DNA of 64,000 bases from Pilasporangium apinafurcum (GCA_001600495.1 BCKE01000063.1:124001-188000); one strand, 5' to 3'. Shown: positions 21,069 through 30,642, counted from the first letter of the stretch. The notes: generated from the letters alone by a model not told the origin. Translations and numbers: made by a program.

Positions 21069-22500
21069 ATGGGAACAACAACTTCTCCGGAAGACAGTGG
21101 CTTGAAGCATAATGAACGCTACAATCGTCTCATCCAAAAGAACATCAACAATCCTATGGATGGTGAGTCTATTCATCGTCATTACATGTGTTGTTCATTT
21201 GACTAAGTAGATTTCTTGATTTGTTTATGCCAAATGTATAGCTATGCGGCATTTCAACGCCAAAGTCGAGCATGGGAAGATCCCATTGGTATTGATTCCG
21301 TCTTACCCAGTATACTTTAGCTTCATGCTCCAGATCCCCTCAGGCGTGTAAGTGGACTTCCACACAATTATGTGATTTGCTGCTTGTTATTTGACCTCAA
21401 TAATTATTTTTTTATGTATCTTATAGATGGGTCTTAAAGCAAAAGTGGAATGCACATTCGGGGATGATGGAGCCAGGCCTCAAAATTTTCTGGCCAGGAT
21501 GGAATCGAGTTTCACATATCGTCACGAAGCAAGCGGTCTCATACTCAAACCCTGTGCGATATTGCCCAACACTCGATAATGTCATGGTCGACATTGACAT
21601 TTCAATCAGTTTTCAAATTGGTCCCACGGAAGAAGATGCCGTGAGATTTGTATATTCATTGGGAGCACATCGCTTCGATGAATGCTGTACAGTCTGACTG
21701 AAGAAGCGATTCGTGGTCTGGTGCACTCGGTGCGTCACGATCAAGTGCATGATTTGCGTGAAGAGTTCGCATTGGGTATGAAGAAGGATTTGAACAACAA
21801 GCTTATGGCGTATGGTGTGTTTATCCACAACGTTAAGGTCACAAACGTCGATTTACCCGCGTCCTTGTCCGCCACATTGGAGGAAACAACTTCGTTTAAG
21901 ACCCGCATGGAAGAGCAGGAGAAGAACCATGAGAATCGATTGCGGATCTTGCTCAATGAAGAAACGCAAAAGCTTACGGCACTGCAGAAAGAAAATGACC
22001 GTGCGATCCAAGATTTGATTGCCGAGAAAAATCGTGCGGCGATTCGACGTGATGAGATGCGCACGACAGCCGAGGCGAAAGCACAGGTGGCCATCGCGCA
22101 ACACATTTCGGTGAATGACAACAAGATCAAAGAGGCAGAAGGTCTGAAAGCAGATGCTGTGGCGACAGCTACAGCCACTGCAGTCCAACGCAAGGCGTTA
22201 CCNACAGTCGAACTGAAGAATCTGCAAACATCGTTTGATCAGTATATCAATGTAGCGACTATCAAACGCGACGCTGCTATCAAAGCCGCAGAGCGCGAGG
22301 CCGCCAATATTTTAGCGAATGCGGAAGCGGAGTCGGTCTCAGCGGGTTTTTTGGCGGAGAAGCGTAATTTCGATTACCAGCAAAAGAAGATTAAGCTGGA
22401 GACGAACCTCGCACAGGTGGTGCCGATGGTCATTAGCGGCAAGAATGGGGACGACCTCATCCGGCAAACGATGCTGCAGACACTGGATGCGAAACGCTAA
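21069..22500 (+). CDS. SPFH/band-7 protein, subfamily B copy 2 (one-base frameshift in assembly)
   Basis: Three exons (21069-21162, 21242-21347, 21427-22500). It starts MGTTTSPEDS, a good N-myristoylation signal. The SPFH core includes PLVLIPSYPVYF, VLKQKWNAHSGMM and VRHDQVHDLREEFALG, then VFIHNVKVTNVDLPASLS and a long helical tail (KNHENRLRILLNEETQK, RDEMRTTAEAKAQVAIAQ) ending SGKNGDDLIRQTMLQTLDAKR. Around 21683 one T is missing compared with the paralogue (GATGAATGCTG against GATGAATTGCTG), which shifts the frame; the downstream frame is open and well conserved to the stop. Together with the unresolved base at 22203 this looks more like a consensus error in a collapsed repeat than a real lesion, but a pseudogene cannot be excluded. 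Confidence 0.78.
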
Positions 22501-22678
22501 TTCTCATTTTAGTGACATAAGCTGTCACTATTGCATACAATAATATCCTTAATACAAGGTCGCATGTTCACTTTTGTTTTTTGATTGGTACATAAGGTAG
22601 CGTACCCCTAATTGCTCATGGTATCTGTGTAGAATGTAAACATGCAGTTTTGAGGAGCTCCACGTGCATGAGAGCGCG

Positions 22679-23785
22679 ATGATGATACTAAAGGTGAGTA
22701 CGGATTGCCGAGCTGTTTGGTCACATTTTCGGAGTATTCGTCGTTTACAAGGAGGCAAAAGAGCATACGCGACCGTTAATACGGACAACCTGTCTAGCAT
22801 GTTTGCGTTTGTGAAGGATGTCGAGCACAACACGCGCGAATTGATCGACAGGAGTCGCGAAACACTGCGTTCATTAGGCAAAGGAGATGACTATATCCGT
22901 CTCCAACTACCTGCTTCACTTGATGAAAATGCCCCTAAATCACCGCTGGGAAGAACGGCATTCATTGATATCCACAATACATCTGCCAGGAATGCATTGA
23001 GCGGCAAGATGATGGCCGATTTCGCCGACATTGTCACGCAATTAGAGGATCCACAAATCCAAAACCAGTTAAGCGCAATTGTGCTGAGAGGTAGTGGTGG
23101 ATGGTTCTGCGCGGGTGCTGATATTCGCATCGCAAAGAAAGAAATGAGTTCTCGTGCCGCGGGAACGGCGATGGGCGCATTGATGGTCGACACGTTGACG
23201 CGATTCAGACGGCTGCCTATGATCAGTGTCGCTGTGGTGGAGGGTGGCGCATTTGGTGGAGGAGCTGAACTGGCAACTGCGTGCGATTTCCGGATGATTA
23301 ATAAAAATGCAGTGATTCAGTTTGTGCAGTCTCGGATGGGTGTGTCTCCTGGCTGGGGCGGTGGTGCTCGACTGTACAAAATTGTTGGGAGGCAACAAGC
23401 ACTTCGATTGCTTTGTACGGCGGAAAAGCTCTCGCCAACGCGAGCGATGGAGATTGGACTCATTGATGCGATTATTGATTCGGATATAGAAAACGTTGAA
23501 AATGCGATCAATGCGTTTGTGGCGCCATTTGATGCGACCACACCAGGTAGGATCAGTGTGCGACTTCTTAGTCTGAGGTGATGCAGTTTAATCTAATAAC
23601 TTATATGTATGCAACTTATATCTTCTGTAGAGGTATTGCATGGAGCCAAACGAATAGTCACTAATGCCGACGATGTGAGTCTTGATGAAATGCTTGCTTA
23701 CGAGCATAACATTTTCAAGACACTGTGGGGAGGACCAGCAAATCTTCAAGCTCTGGAGAATGCATTGAAGAAAAAGAAGAATTGA
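22679..23785 (+). CDS. Enoyl-CoA hydratase family, ethylmalonyl-CoA decarboxylase (ECHDC1)-like
   Basis: Two exons (22679-23546, 23631-23785) give 340 residues. The crotonase fold is clear: HNTSARNALSGKMMADF, SAIVLRGSGGWFCAGADI, VAVVEGGAFGGGAELATACD and FVQSRMGVSPGWGGGARL. The C-terminal exon contains FKTLWGGPANLQALE, an ending seen in ECHDC1 proteins, which decarboxylate ethylmalonyl-CoA and related side products of acetyl-CoA carboxylase as metabolite repair. The first 45 residues are rich in Arg/Ser and lack acidic residues after the start, so a mitochondrial targeting peptide is possible. A perfect-looking donor (GTGAGT) near 22693 was considered but no in-frame acceptor follows. The last 71 nt overlap the convergent gene at 23715-24971. 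A generic enoyl-CoA hydratase is the alternative. Confidence 0.82.
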
Positions 23786-24971
23786 GTGGCACATCCTGAC
23801 ATAAAAGCCGCTCAGAATTTTGTGAAGGTGATGGAAATATTATCGATGATTGCTCGTCTTCGCTTGGTGATAGCACCATAGGTGATGGTGATTGTGTCGT
23901 GATTTGTACGTCGGCATCATCCTCTTTAGCTGGACGTGTCGGTGTGGTATCTCGTTGTTCCGGTGTGTCTGGATTTTTAGAAGTTCTTTTGAGAAGGTAT
24001 GAGCCTCGAACATATGCGCATGTATTCTTCGCAATGATTGCTTTCGTTTGTTGACGCAAATCGTGTAGTTTTGTTTGAATCGCCTTTGTGCGTTGTTGAT
24101 TTGCAAGCGCTTGTTGTTGGCGTTTCCGCTTTTCTTTGTTTGCAATTTCCTGGACATGCGCTGGCGCTGCTTTTCGTGGGGGTGTCGCATTGTACCAGCG
24201 ATTCTGGCGCTCCATTGCTGCCTCCGCCTCTTTATGCTTCTGAATCTGTTTACGTTCGCATCGAAGCAAGCGAAGTCGATCTTGGGAGGATATATCGGCA
24301 ACACCTAGAGCTTTGTGCATGGATTTATTGGATCGCCGAACTTCATCGTGCTTTTGCAGTATTGTGTTCTGTTTCTGCTTTTCTCGTTCGTTCATCTCGT
24401 ATTGGAGTTGCCGATACTCTATCACACGCTGTGCTGCTAGTCGTGAGCTTCTCGCATCGAGATCTATTTGCTGAACACAGCGTTGAATATCGATGTTGCG
24501 GACACATCTAGTTGTTGTTGGTGGTGGTGGAAGTAAGGTCTTCCGGTGCCCATGTAGGCGTACTAAAGAATCTAGGACATTTTGGCAGTCCTGATCACCA
24601 TTATTCGACGTCATCGGCGTCTCCTCAATCGTTTCATTGCCACTTTCACTACACTGCTCCGAATAAAATCCATCCAAGTTCGCAGATTCTTCGAGGAGAT
24701 ACTTTTCATGACCAAGTTGGTCACTTTGTATCGTCTTCCAACCTTTCATATCATCGACCGACTCTGCGGGAATCACGACGTATTCTTTGCTGCTATCAAC
24801 TGATGTCAGGGGATGCACTTGGCTGGTGATGTCACTTTCTCTAACCGGTTCATCTTTTTCCGTTGCTTCCTCCCATTCATTTTCATCTTCATACTCATCA
24901 TTCTCGTACTCTTCGTCACTCGCCATGACATTCAATTCTCTTGGACTTGTGATATCACCAAATGTAGCCAT
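23715..24971 (-). CDS. Charged coiled-coil protein of unknown function
   Basis: Single exon, 418 residues, unrecognised. The first 60 residues are very acidic (SDEEYENDEYEDENEWEEAT), the middle (about 190-330) is a basic, Gln/Arg/Lys-rich helix with likely coiled coil (QRVIEYRQLQYEMNEREKQK, KHKEAEAAMERQ, EKRKRQQQALANQQRTKAI), and the last 90 residues are Ser/Pro-rich and probably disordered. A proline run (LLPPPPTTT) separates acidic and basic parts. Its 3' end overlaps the coding end of the ECHDC1-like gene by about 70 nt on the opposite strand. A cytoskeletal or ciliary role would fit the composition but is not shown. Confidence 0.65.
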   Translation of the reverse strand: MATFGDITSPRELNVMASDEEYENDEYEDENEWEEATEKDEPVRESDITSQVHPLTSVDSSKEYVVIPAESVDDMKGWKTIQSDQLGHEKYLLEESANLDGFYSEQCSESGNETIEETPMTSNNGDQDCQNVLDSLVRLHGHRKTLLPPPPTTTRCVRNIDIQRCVQQIDLDARSSRLAAQRVIEYRQLQYEMNEREKQKQNTILQKHDEVRRSNKSMHKALGVADISSQDRLRLLRCERKQIQKHKEAEAAMERQNRWYNATPPRKAAPAHVQEIANKEKRKRQQQALANQQRTKAIQTKLHDLRQQTKAIIAKNTCAYVRGSYLLKRTSKNPDTPEQRDTTPTRPAKEDDADVQITTQSPSPMVLSPSEDEQSSIIFPSPSQNSERLLCQDVPLNSSFSSMHSPELEDLLVLPTVS

Positions 24972-25027
24972 CTCGAGAGTAAAAAAATCCTATTTTTAGC
25001 TAAATTGAAATTAGCTTAAAACTAGGA

Positions 25028-25114
25028 CCGGTGGTTATCAGCATACGAACTTAAACCATGTGGATGGGTTTGAGAGATTGTTAGACTCCCCCGTTGCCCA
25101 CGGATACTCTTCCT
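25028..25114 (+). mobile_element. Fragment of TIR DNA transposon (terminal repeat only)
   Basis: These 87 nt match the left end of the element at 29492-30382 at most positions, beginning CCGGTGGTTATCAGCATACG against CTGGTGGTTATCAGCATACG. Similarity stops abruptly at 25114, where an inverted copy of myotubularin sequence begins. No TA flanks it directly on the left. Confidence 0.75.
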
Positions 25115-25253
25115 GTACGAGCCGCTTGGTGTCTTCAATATTGCCGAGCCATTACAAATTGTCACACGTGGCAGATGAACACAGTGCACGGAATTTTTTT
25201 CATGCTGCAGGCAAAGGCTTTTGCAAATGGTTATTTCAATACATGGAGCAGAC
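25115..25253 (-). pseudogene. Inverted copy of a myotubularin exon-intron fragment
   Basis: Read on the minus strand this is a close copy, by eye over 90% identical, of 28555-28704 in the myotubularin gene. It covers most of intron 5 and the start of exon 6, with a small deletion in the intron part. Because the intron is kept, it was copied at DNA level and not through a messenger. It directly abuts a transposon terminal-repeat fragment and lies 3.4 kb from its source in opposite orientation. Confidence 0.85.
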
Positions 25254-27084
25254 TCAGATGCTAGTAAAAAACCTCAAACCTTACCTTCTGGAACTCGAGG
25301 AGATCCATTCAGTTTTTCCTGGAACAGCACACCACCAAAATCTGGAAAAACACCATTGCAAAGGATCCGCACCACCAAAAGACAAAACGAGTGGATGAAT
25401 GCACCATCGGCTAACTCCGACGCGCTTCCCACATCACTACCTCAATATGTAGACGGCACAGAAAGCCAAGATGACCAAGTGATCGACAGTCGGCGCAATT
25501 GGAGTCCGGATGTGCTACTCAAACTCGTGAAAATCTGGTGTAAAGTGCGCCGCACACACCCGGAGATGAACAAACTGGCACGCGCGCAGCTCGTATATGA
25601 CGAATTTAAACTCGGCGTGGACTGCACACACCGAAGTCGGAAAGCTGTAGATGACAAAATGTATTCGATGATGCAAATGTACCAATTCATTGTCAAAATG
25701 AATGGAAATTTCAAACAGGGTTATCGCAAAAACGCACCCAGTTGGTTTGAATTGACACCAGAAGAGCGACGCGCTGTCAGGTATGTTTTGCGATGTTAAA
25801 TCCCATATTATGCATGCTGGTTAATTAACCATTCGTGCTTTGGCTTATCTGTAGATCATTACATCGCATACGCATTCCCAACATTTCACTGGAAATCTTC
25901 AATGAGCTTGACCGCGAACTGAATCCGAACCCGTTTACTACCAACAGAGGCAATGACAACCAAAATACAGATGCGCAGCCTATAAATTCGATTACTACCA
26001 GTCGTAGTACACCAGTGCATCGACTTAGCGCTAATCACGAGGTCGTAGACAGCAGGCGCAATTGGAGCCACGATGTTATGTATCAACTCGCCAAAGTTTG
26101 GAACGGGACACAGGCCAGCTTTCCAGAGTTACGCGGCGCATTGTTGAGTTCACATGTCTATCAGGCGTTCATGGCGGTGGTTGGGTGCTCCAATCGTTCA
26201 AGGAAAGCGATTGACGACAAGATGCACAGCATGAAGGAAATGTATCGCTTCATTAAGACTTACGAGATGCAACGCAACAAAGGCGATCCAAAGCCTAGCT
26301 GGTTCGACTTGACGAAGCAACAGCGAAAGGCAATTCGGTGAGATTTTATGACTTTGCAATTCATTGTGTAGAGGGCTAAGTGACTGATGGATAAACCATG
26401 CTGCTTGATGTAAATAGGATGCAGAACAAAATTCGAACACCAAATTTGTCACCTGAGATCTTTGCCGAGATTGATGCGTTGATGAACCGACAATTAGAAG
26501 CACATGCGCAAAACACAGCACAGACACCAGAGTCACCGAATTTGGATAGTATTGTGAGGTATCCATTTGCTCCTATACGCTCCAACGTCAATGCGTGCAT
26601 CGAGAGACAGGATGAGAAGCAAAGTTCTAGTAGCAGCAGTAGCAGGTGTGATACACAACCTCGAAGTGGAGTGACCGATATCACAGAAGACGCGGACGAT
26701 GAGACAGCGGTGCGAAGGATACCTCCAGAAGATGATGATGACATCGACGAAACACATGAAGCCATACAGGTCTCTCTGGCAGAGCAGCCAAATATATCAA
26801 ACGCGAATTCACATGTAAATGGTTCCATTGATGAGCAACCCCCACCAAAGCGTCGGAAAACAGTCACCCATCCTCCGAAACTGTGTTCGTCTTGTGCTAC
26901 TGCTTCCAAATCCACTCAACCTGTTTTCATGGAGCCGATTACTGTCTGCTCTATCTTTGATCAACTGAAGAGCATGCTTGAGCAAGACCAGCACGAACGA
27001 CGGCAGCAACATGCCGAACACATGGCTGCACTCCAGGAAATCGCACAACTCCTAAAAACACAACAGGCAGGGTCAAATCCGTAA
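25227..27084 (+). CDS. Tandem Myb/trihelix-like putative DNA-binding protein
   Basis: Three exons: 25227-25780, 25855-26337 and 26418-27084, giving 567 residues, or 511 if translation starts at ATG 25395 (MNAPSANS). Two units of about 110 residues repeat in exons 1 and 2: DSRRNWSPDVLLKLVKIW and DSRRNWSHDVMYQLAKVW open them, HRSRKAVDDKMYSM and NRSRKAIDDKMHSM follow, then WFELTPEERRAVR and WFDLTKQQRKAIR close them. Each is followed across an intron by IRIPNISLEIF or IRTPNLSPEIF. Evenly spaced Trp and basic helices recall Myb/SANT, MADF or trihelix DNA-binding domains. The C-terminal 220 residues are acidic and Ser-rich with a basic PPKRRK signal and end in a helix (QHAEHMAALQEIAQLLKT). The 5' end reaches into the captured myotubularin fragment. 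Function is inferred from fold resemblance only. Confidence 0.7.
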
Positions 27085-27279
27085 ATATTTAATACATGAA
27101 GTTGTACAGAAGTTGCTAAACTAAAAATAGTGTGAATTGAGGGGGTACATTAAGTTGCTTGAAACAGTAACCTCTCTCTTATGTTGCGTTTCGAACTTTT
27201 CTCCTTTCAGTTTAAGTTGTTCTAAAAAAAGATTTATCTGATCTGGTAAACTGTTCACAAGTCCCATCATAACGGAAAC

Positions 27280-29475
27280 ATGACGGAGACGGCAAATTTC
27301 AGCCGCTTGATCGGCGAGAAGGATGTGCTCGCGGCTATCACGTGCGAGTATTTGAGCGAGACAGTGTCGAAGAAAGACACGTCTTCCGCGACGGTCTCTC
27401 TCGGCAAAGTGCGCATGACCACCTACCGCTTCCAGTTTGTCCCGAACCCGCATGAGTATCCGCGTGTCAAGCAGCATCTACTGAATCGACCGGATGAGGA
27501 GATTGAGAGCTTTTTTCTGATTCCATTGGGTGCAATTGCAGCCGTGAAGAAGAAAAACTCGGTCATCGAACTGTTTACAAAAGACCTGCGCGTGCTCTCG
27601 TTCCGGTTTGATATTATCGAAGTTACACAGGTGGGCACAAATGTGATGTGCTTGGGCGTTCTTTGTTATTTTCTTATATAGCTAATGATACTTTTCCCGG
27701 TGACGCAGATCTACACGGTCCTGACGACATACGTCTTCCCAAACAAAACAGACTTTTTATTTGCCTTCTATCACAGACTCTCTGAAGACTTTGTAAATGA
27801 AGAGAAACTGTTACCGTGCAGCGATGGCTGGAACGTGTACGATGCGAAAGCGGAATGGAAGCGGCAGGGCGTGTTTGAGAACGGAAGATGGCGCATCACG
27901 ATGTGTAATGAAGGCTTTCAAGCTATTGACACGTACCCAAATTTGCTTGTCGTTCCAAGCTGTATCTCGGATGAGGTATCCATCCAAGTTGGTTTGTTTG
28001 TGTTTTGAAACAACTAACAATGGAATGGACATCGCTTGTATTCTAGGTGCTATTGGATGCACGCGCGTTCCGCTCGCTAGGCAGAATTCCTGTTTTGTGC
28101 TGGATCAACAAAGCGAACGGATCGACTTTGACAAGGTCAAGCCAACCCAAGGTAGATAAACATACTTCGGTACTGTTGTAGATGCGTAACCGCTGCGATT
28201 TTACTAATCAATGCAACGAAATCTGCTCCAATAGGTAGGTATGTCCAAGGCAACATCTCCTGCCGACGAGAGCCTTGTCGCTGGGATTGCTTCGTCGAGT
28301 CTTTTGAACGATGCGCTCCACATCATCGATTGTCGCCCAATGACCAACGCATTGGTAAGTCTTGCTCGATGCTCGATGATTGTTATGTCTCGACTTTCTT
28401 GTGTCCTAGTGTATTCACTTCATACCATTTATGTCCAATAGGCAAATCGCGCGAAAGGTTATGGTGTCGAGAGCACAGTCAACTATAAAAACTGCGACAT
28501 ATCGTTTATGAATATCCCGAATATCCATTCCATGCGTGACAGGTACATCCGGTTGTCTGCTCCATGTGTTGAAGAGATACAAAATAACCATTTGCAAATG
28601 CCTTTGCCTGCAGCATGAAAAAACTCCGTGCACTGTGCTCATCTGCCACGTGTGACAATTTGCAATGGCTCGGCAACATTGAAGACACCAAGTGGCTCGT
28701 GTACATTCGTCACTTGCTGAAGGCAGCGCTTCACATCGCTACGTTACTGCGTGACGGCGAGTCTGTACTCTTACATTGCAGCCACGGTTGGGATCGAACG
28801 AGTCAGCTCTCGGCACTTGCACAGCTGTTCTTGGATCCGTACTACCGTACATGGGAGGGTTTCCAAGTACTGATCGAGAAAGAGTGGCTTGAATTTGGGC
28901 ATCCATTCCACATGCGATCTTCCCATGGCGAGAAAGCGGATACCCAAGAGTCACCGATATTTATTCAGTTCCTGGACTGCGTCTGGCAATTGGTGCGCGT
29001 GTATCCGACGTATTTCGAATTCAACGAAGGCTTGCTACTACTGCTCGCCGATGCATTGCATTCCTGCCGGTTTGGAACGTTTTTATTTGACTGCAAGAAA
29101 CAGCGGTACGAAGCTGATCTGGAGAATCGAACGACGTCGGTCTGGACATGGGTGAATGGTTTTCGTCTTCAGCTCACCGAACCTTCCTATATACCCAACC
29201 AGCAGTTGCATCCACCACTCACAGGACTGCTCAAGTGCGTCCATCTCTGGGAGAGCTTATTTTTAAGATGGTCTGGCCAGCCGCTGCTGCATGAACCACC
29301 TATAGCGACGAATTTCTTTGCAGACAACAACCAGCGGATCTTGACATGGCAACTGCCACAGGGTGCTATGAATGCGCTGAATACTGCGCTGGCGCATAAA
29401 TACAAGGAAGCGCAGCTGGTCTTACAACTCCAGGAACGAATTGCTGCGCTAGAGCAACAGTTGAGTGAACGATAA
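27280..29475 (+). CDS. Myotubularin-family phosphoinositide 3-phosphatase, catalytically competent
   Basis: Six exons (27280-27630, 27709-27975, 28047-28151, 28235-28354, 28442-28542, 28614-29475) join to 601 residues. The N-terminal 120 or so residues resemble a PH-GRAM domain; the phosphatase domain follows, with FHMRSSH-type and WLVYIRHLLKAA segments and the active site HCSHGWDRT, in which Cys is about residue 370 and Arg 376. The intact CX5R motif means it is an active lipid phosphatase, not one of the dead relatives. Myotubularins dephosphorylate PI3P and PI(3,5)P2 on endosomes. The C-terminal 30 residues form a coiled coil (KYKEAQLVLQLQERIAALEQ), the usual dimerisation element. A transposon lies 16 nt past its stop, and part of its intron 5 and exon 6 has been copied to 25115-25253. 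Confidence 0.93.
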
Positions 29476-29491
29476 GGACGCATTTCCATTA

Positions 29492-30382
29492 CTGGTGGTT
29501 ATCAGCATACGGACTTAAACCGTGTGGACGCGTTCAAAAAGTCGGTAGACTCTCCCGCTGTCCACGCATACTCTTCCTACACTCTATTCTCCTTCTCACT
29601 CTATTCGCTCGTCGTAACTCTAATGGTCTTGAAAGTCCATGTAGGAGACATTTAGCGAGTGTAAGAATGTTTTTCGACGCATTGACATCTCGCTCCCACC
29701 TAATTCTGCGCTCGCTGTTGTTGCAGCGGAGAACCTGGTTGGAGCCCTAGCTCATCGAGCTGGTGTGTGTGCTCGACGCACAACTTGTTGTGAAGCGACT
29801 GGTGGGCTATGATGGCATGATCGAATGCATTTACACTGCATGACATCATCCATGAGTCTTTTTTACTTGGCTATTTACCACATCTCACTCAAATCTAGAA
29901 GATCTGACAACTCTAAAACGCATACACACATGACAATTTGCAATTCTCTATCAATCAAAACCGCCACGAGACATTATATATGTGTCTGAATGCTACTGTT
30001 AGTATGTAATCTGAGCGCAATTAGTCGCTACTCGATTCGGACAATCTCCCTTCGCTAGGTTCTAGTTCGCTGTCACTCTCGCTGCCATCGATATCTTTTG
30101 TTCTCTGCATGTGCTCATAAATGTCTGCTAAATGAGTATTTGCTTTGTTAATCCACCCCTGCACTTGTATAATAGTTGAGAATACTGCTTGCGGCCAAAG
30201 AACATGCTTACATTCGCTATGTGTCTCCTACATAGACTTTTAAGACCATTAGAGTTATGACGAGCAGGACAGAGTGTAGGAGGAGAATAGAGTGTAGAAA
30301 GAATATCCATAGACAGCGGAGGAGACTAGCAATCTTTCAAACCCATCCACACGGTTTAAGTCCGTATGCTAGCAACCGCCAG
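29492..30382. mobile_element. Non-autonomous TIR DNA transposon flanked by TA
   Basis: An 891-nt element with inverted ends of about 180 nt (29492-29673 and 30198-30382), both beginning CTGG and sharing CATACGGACTTAAACCGTGT and CTCTAATGGTCTT. TA sits immediately outside both ends (29490-29491 and 30383-30384), the target duplication of Tc1/mariner, pogo and related families. It carries no intact transposase; the interior has only a short reverse-strand open frame (see 30021-30238). The TIRs are about 80-85% identical to each other by eye, so the insertion is not recent. A partial third copy of the end lies at 25028. Confidence 0.8.
30021..30238 (-). pseudogene. Remnant open frame inside TIR element, acidic Ser-rich C terminus
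   Basis: On the minus strand about 70 codons are open and look coding: VLWPQAVFSTIIQVQGWINK leads to an acidic, Ser-rich tail (SESDSELEPSEGRLSESSSD) and a stop at 30021-30023. The 5' end runs into the terminal repeat. It could be the C terminus of the lost transposase or of a captured gene. I do not recognise the sequence; the acidic end recalls pogo/CENP-B-type transposases only loosely. Confidence 0.4.
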
Positions 30383-30412
30383 TAGGTTGCCAGTCCACAC
30401 GAATGTGTCACT

Positions 30413-30546
30413 AGAGTGGGACAAGTTGATCAACATGTGGTCAAGAGGCGAATGCTGAATATGTGTGTGCCTGTAGACAGAGTGGGACAAATTGATGAAC
30501 ATGTGGTCGAGACTAACACTGAATGTGTGTGTGTGCCTGTAAGAGC
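30413..30546 (+). repeat. Two-copy tandem repeat, 66-nt period
   Basis: AGAGTGGGACAA starts units at 30413 and 30479; both run through an ACATGTGGTC block and a TGTGTGTG tract to CTGTA. It lies just after the TIR element and about 100 nt before the subtilisin start, so it falls in that gene's promoter or 5' UTR. Confidence 0.85.
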
Positions 30547-30642
30547 ATGTGAGAGCAACGACTAAAGTTTTCTTTGCGGCACAACTCAATTTCTCTCGTC
30601 TGGTGTGCCATTGTTTCTCCGATAAAAGCGGCAAACATCGCT

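Noticed and set aside
22693-22750. Possible 58-nt intron near the ECHDC1-like start (GTGAGT donor)
   Set aside because: Splicing to the only nearby AG sites breaks the frame, while the unspliced frame gives a sensible targeting-peptide-like N terminus.
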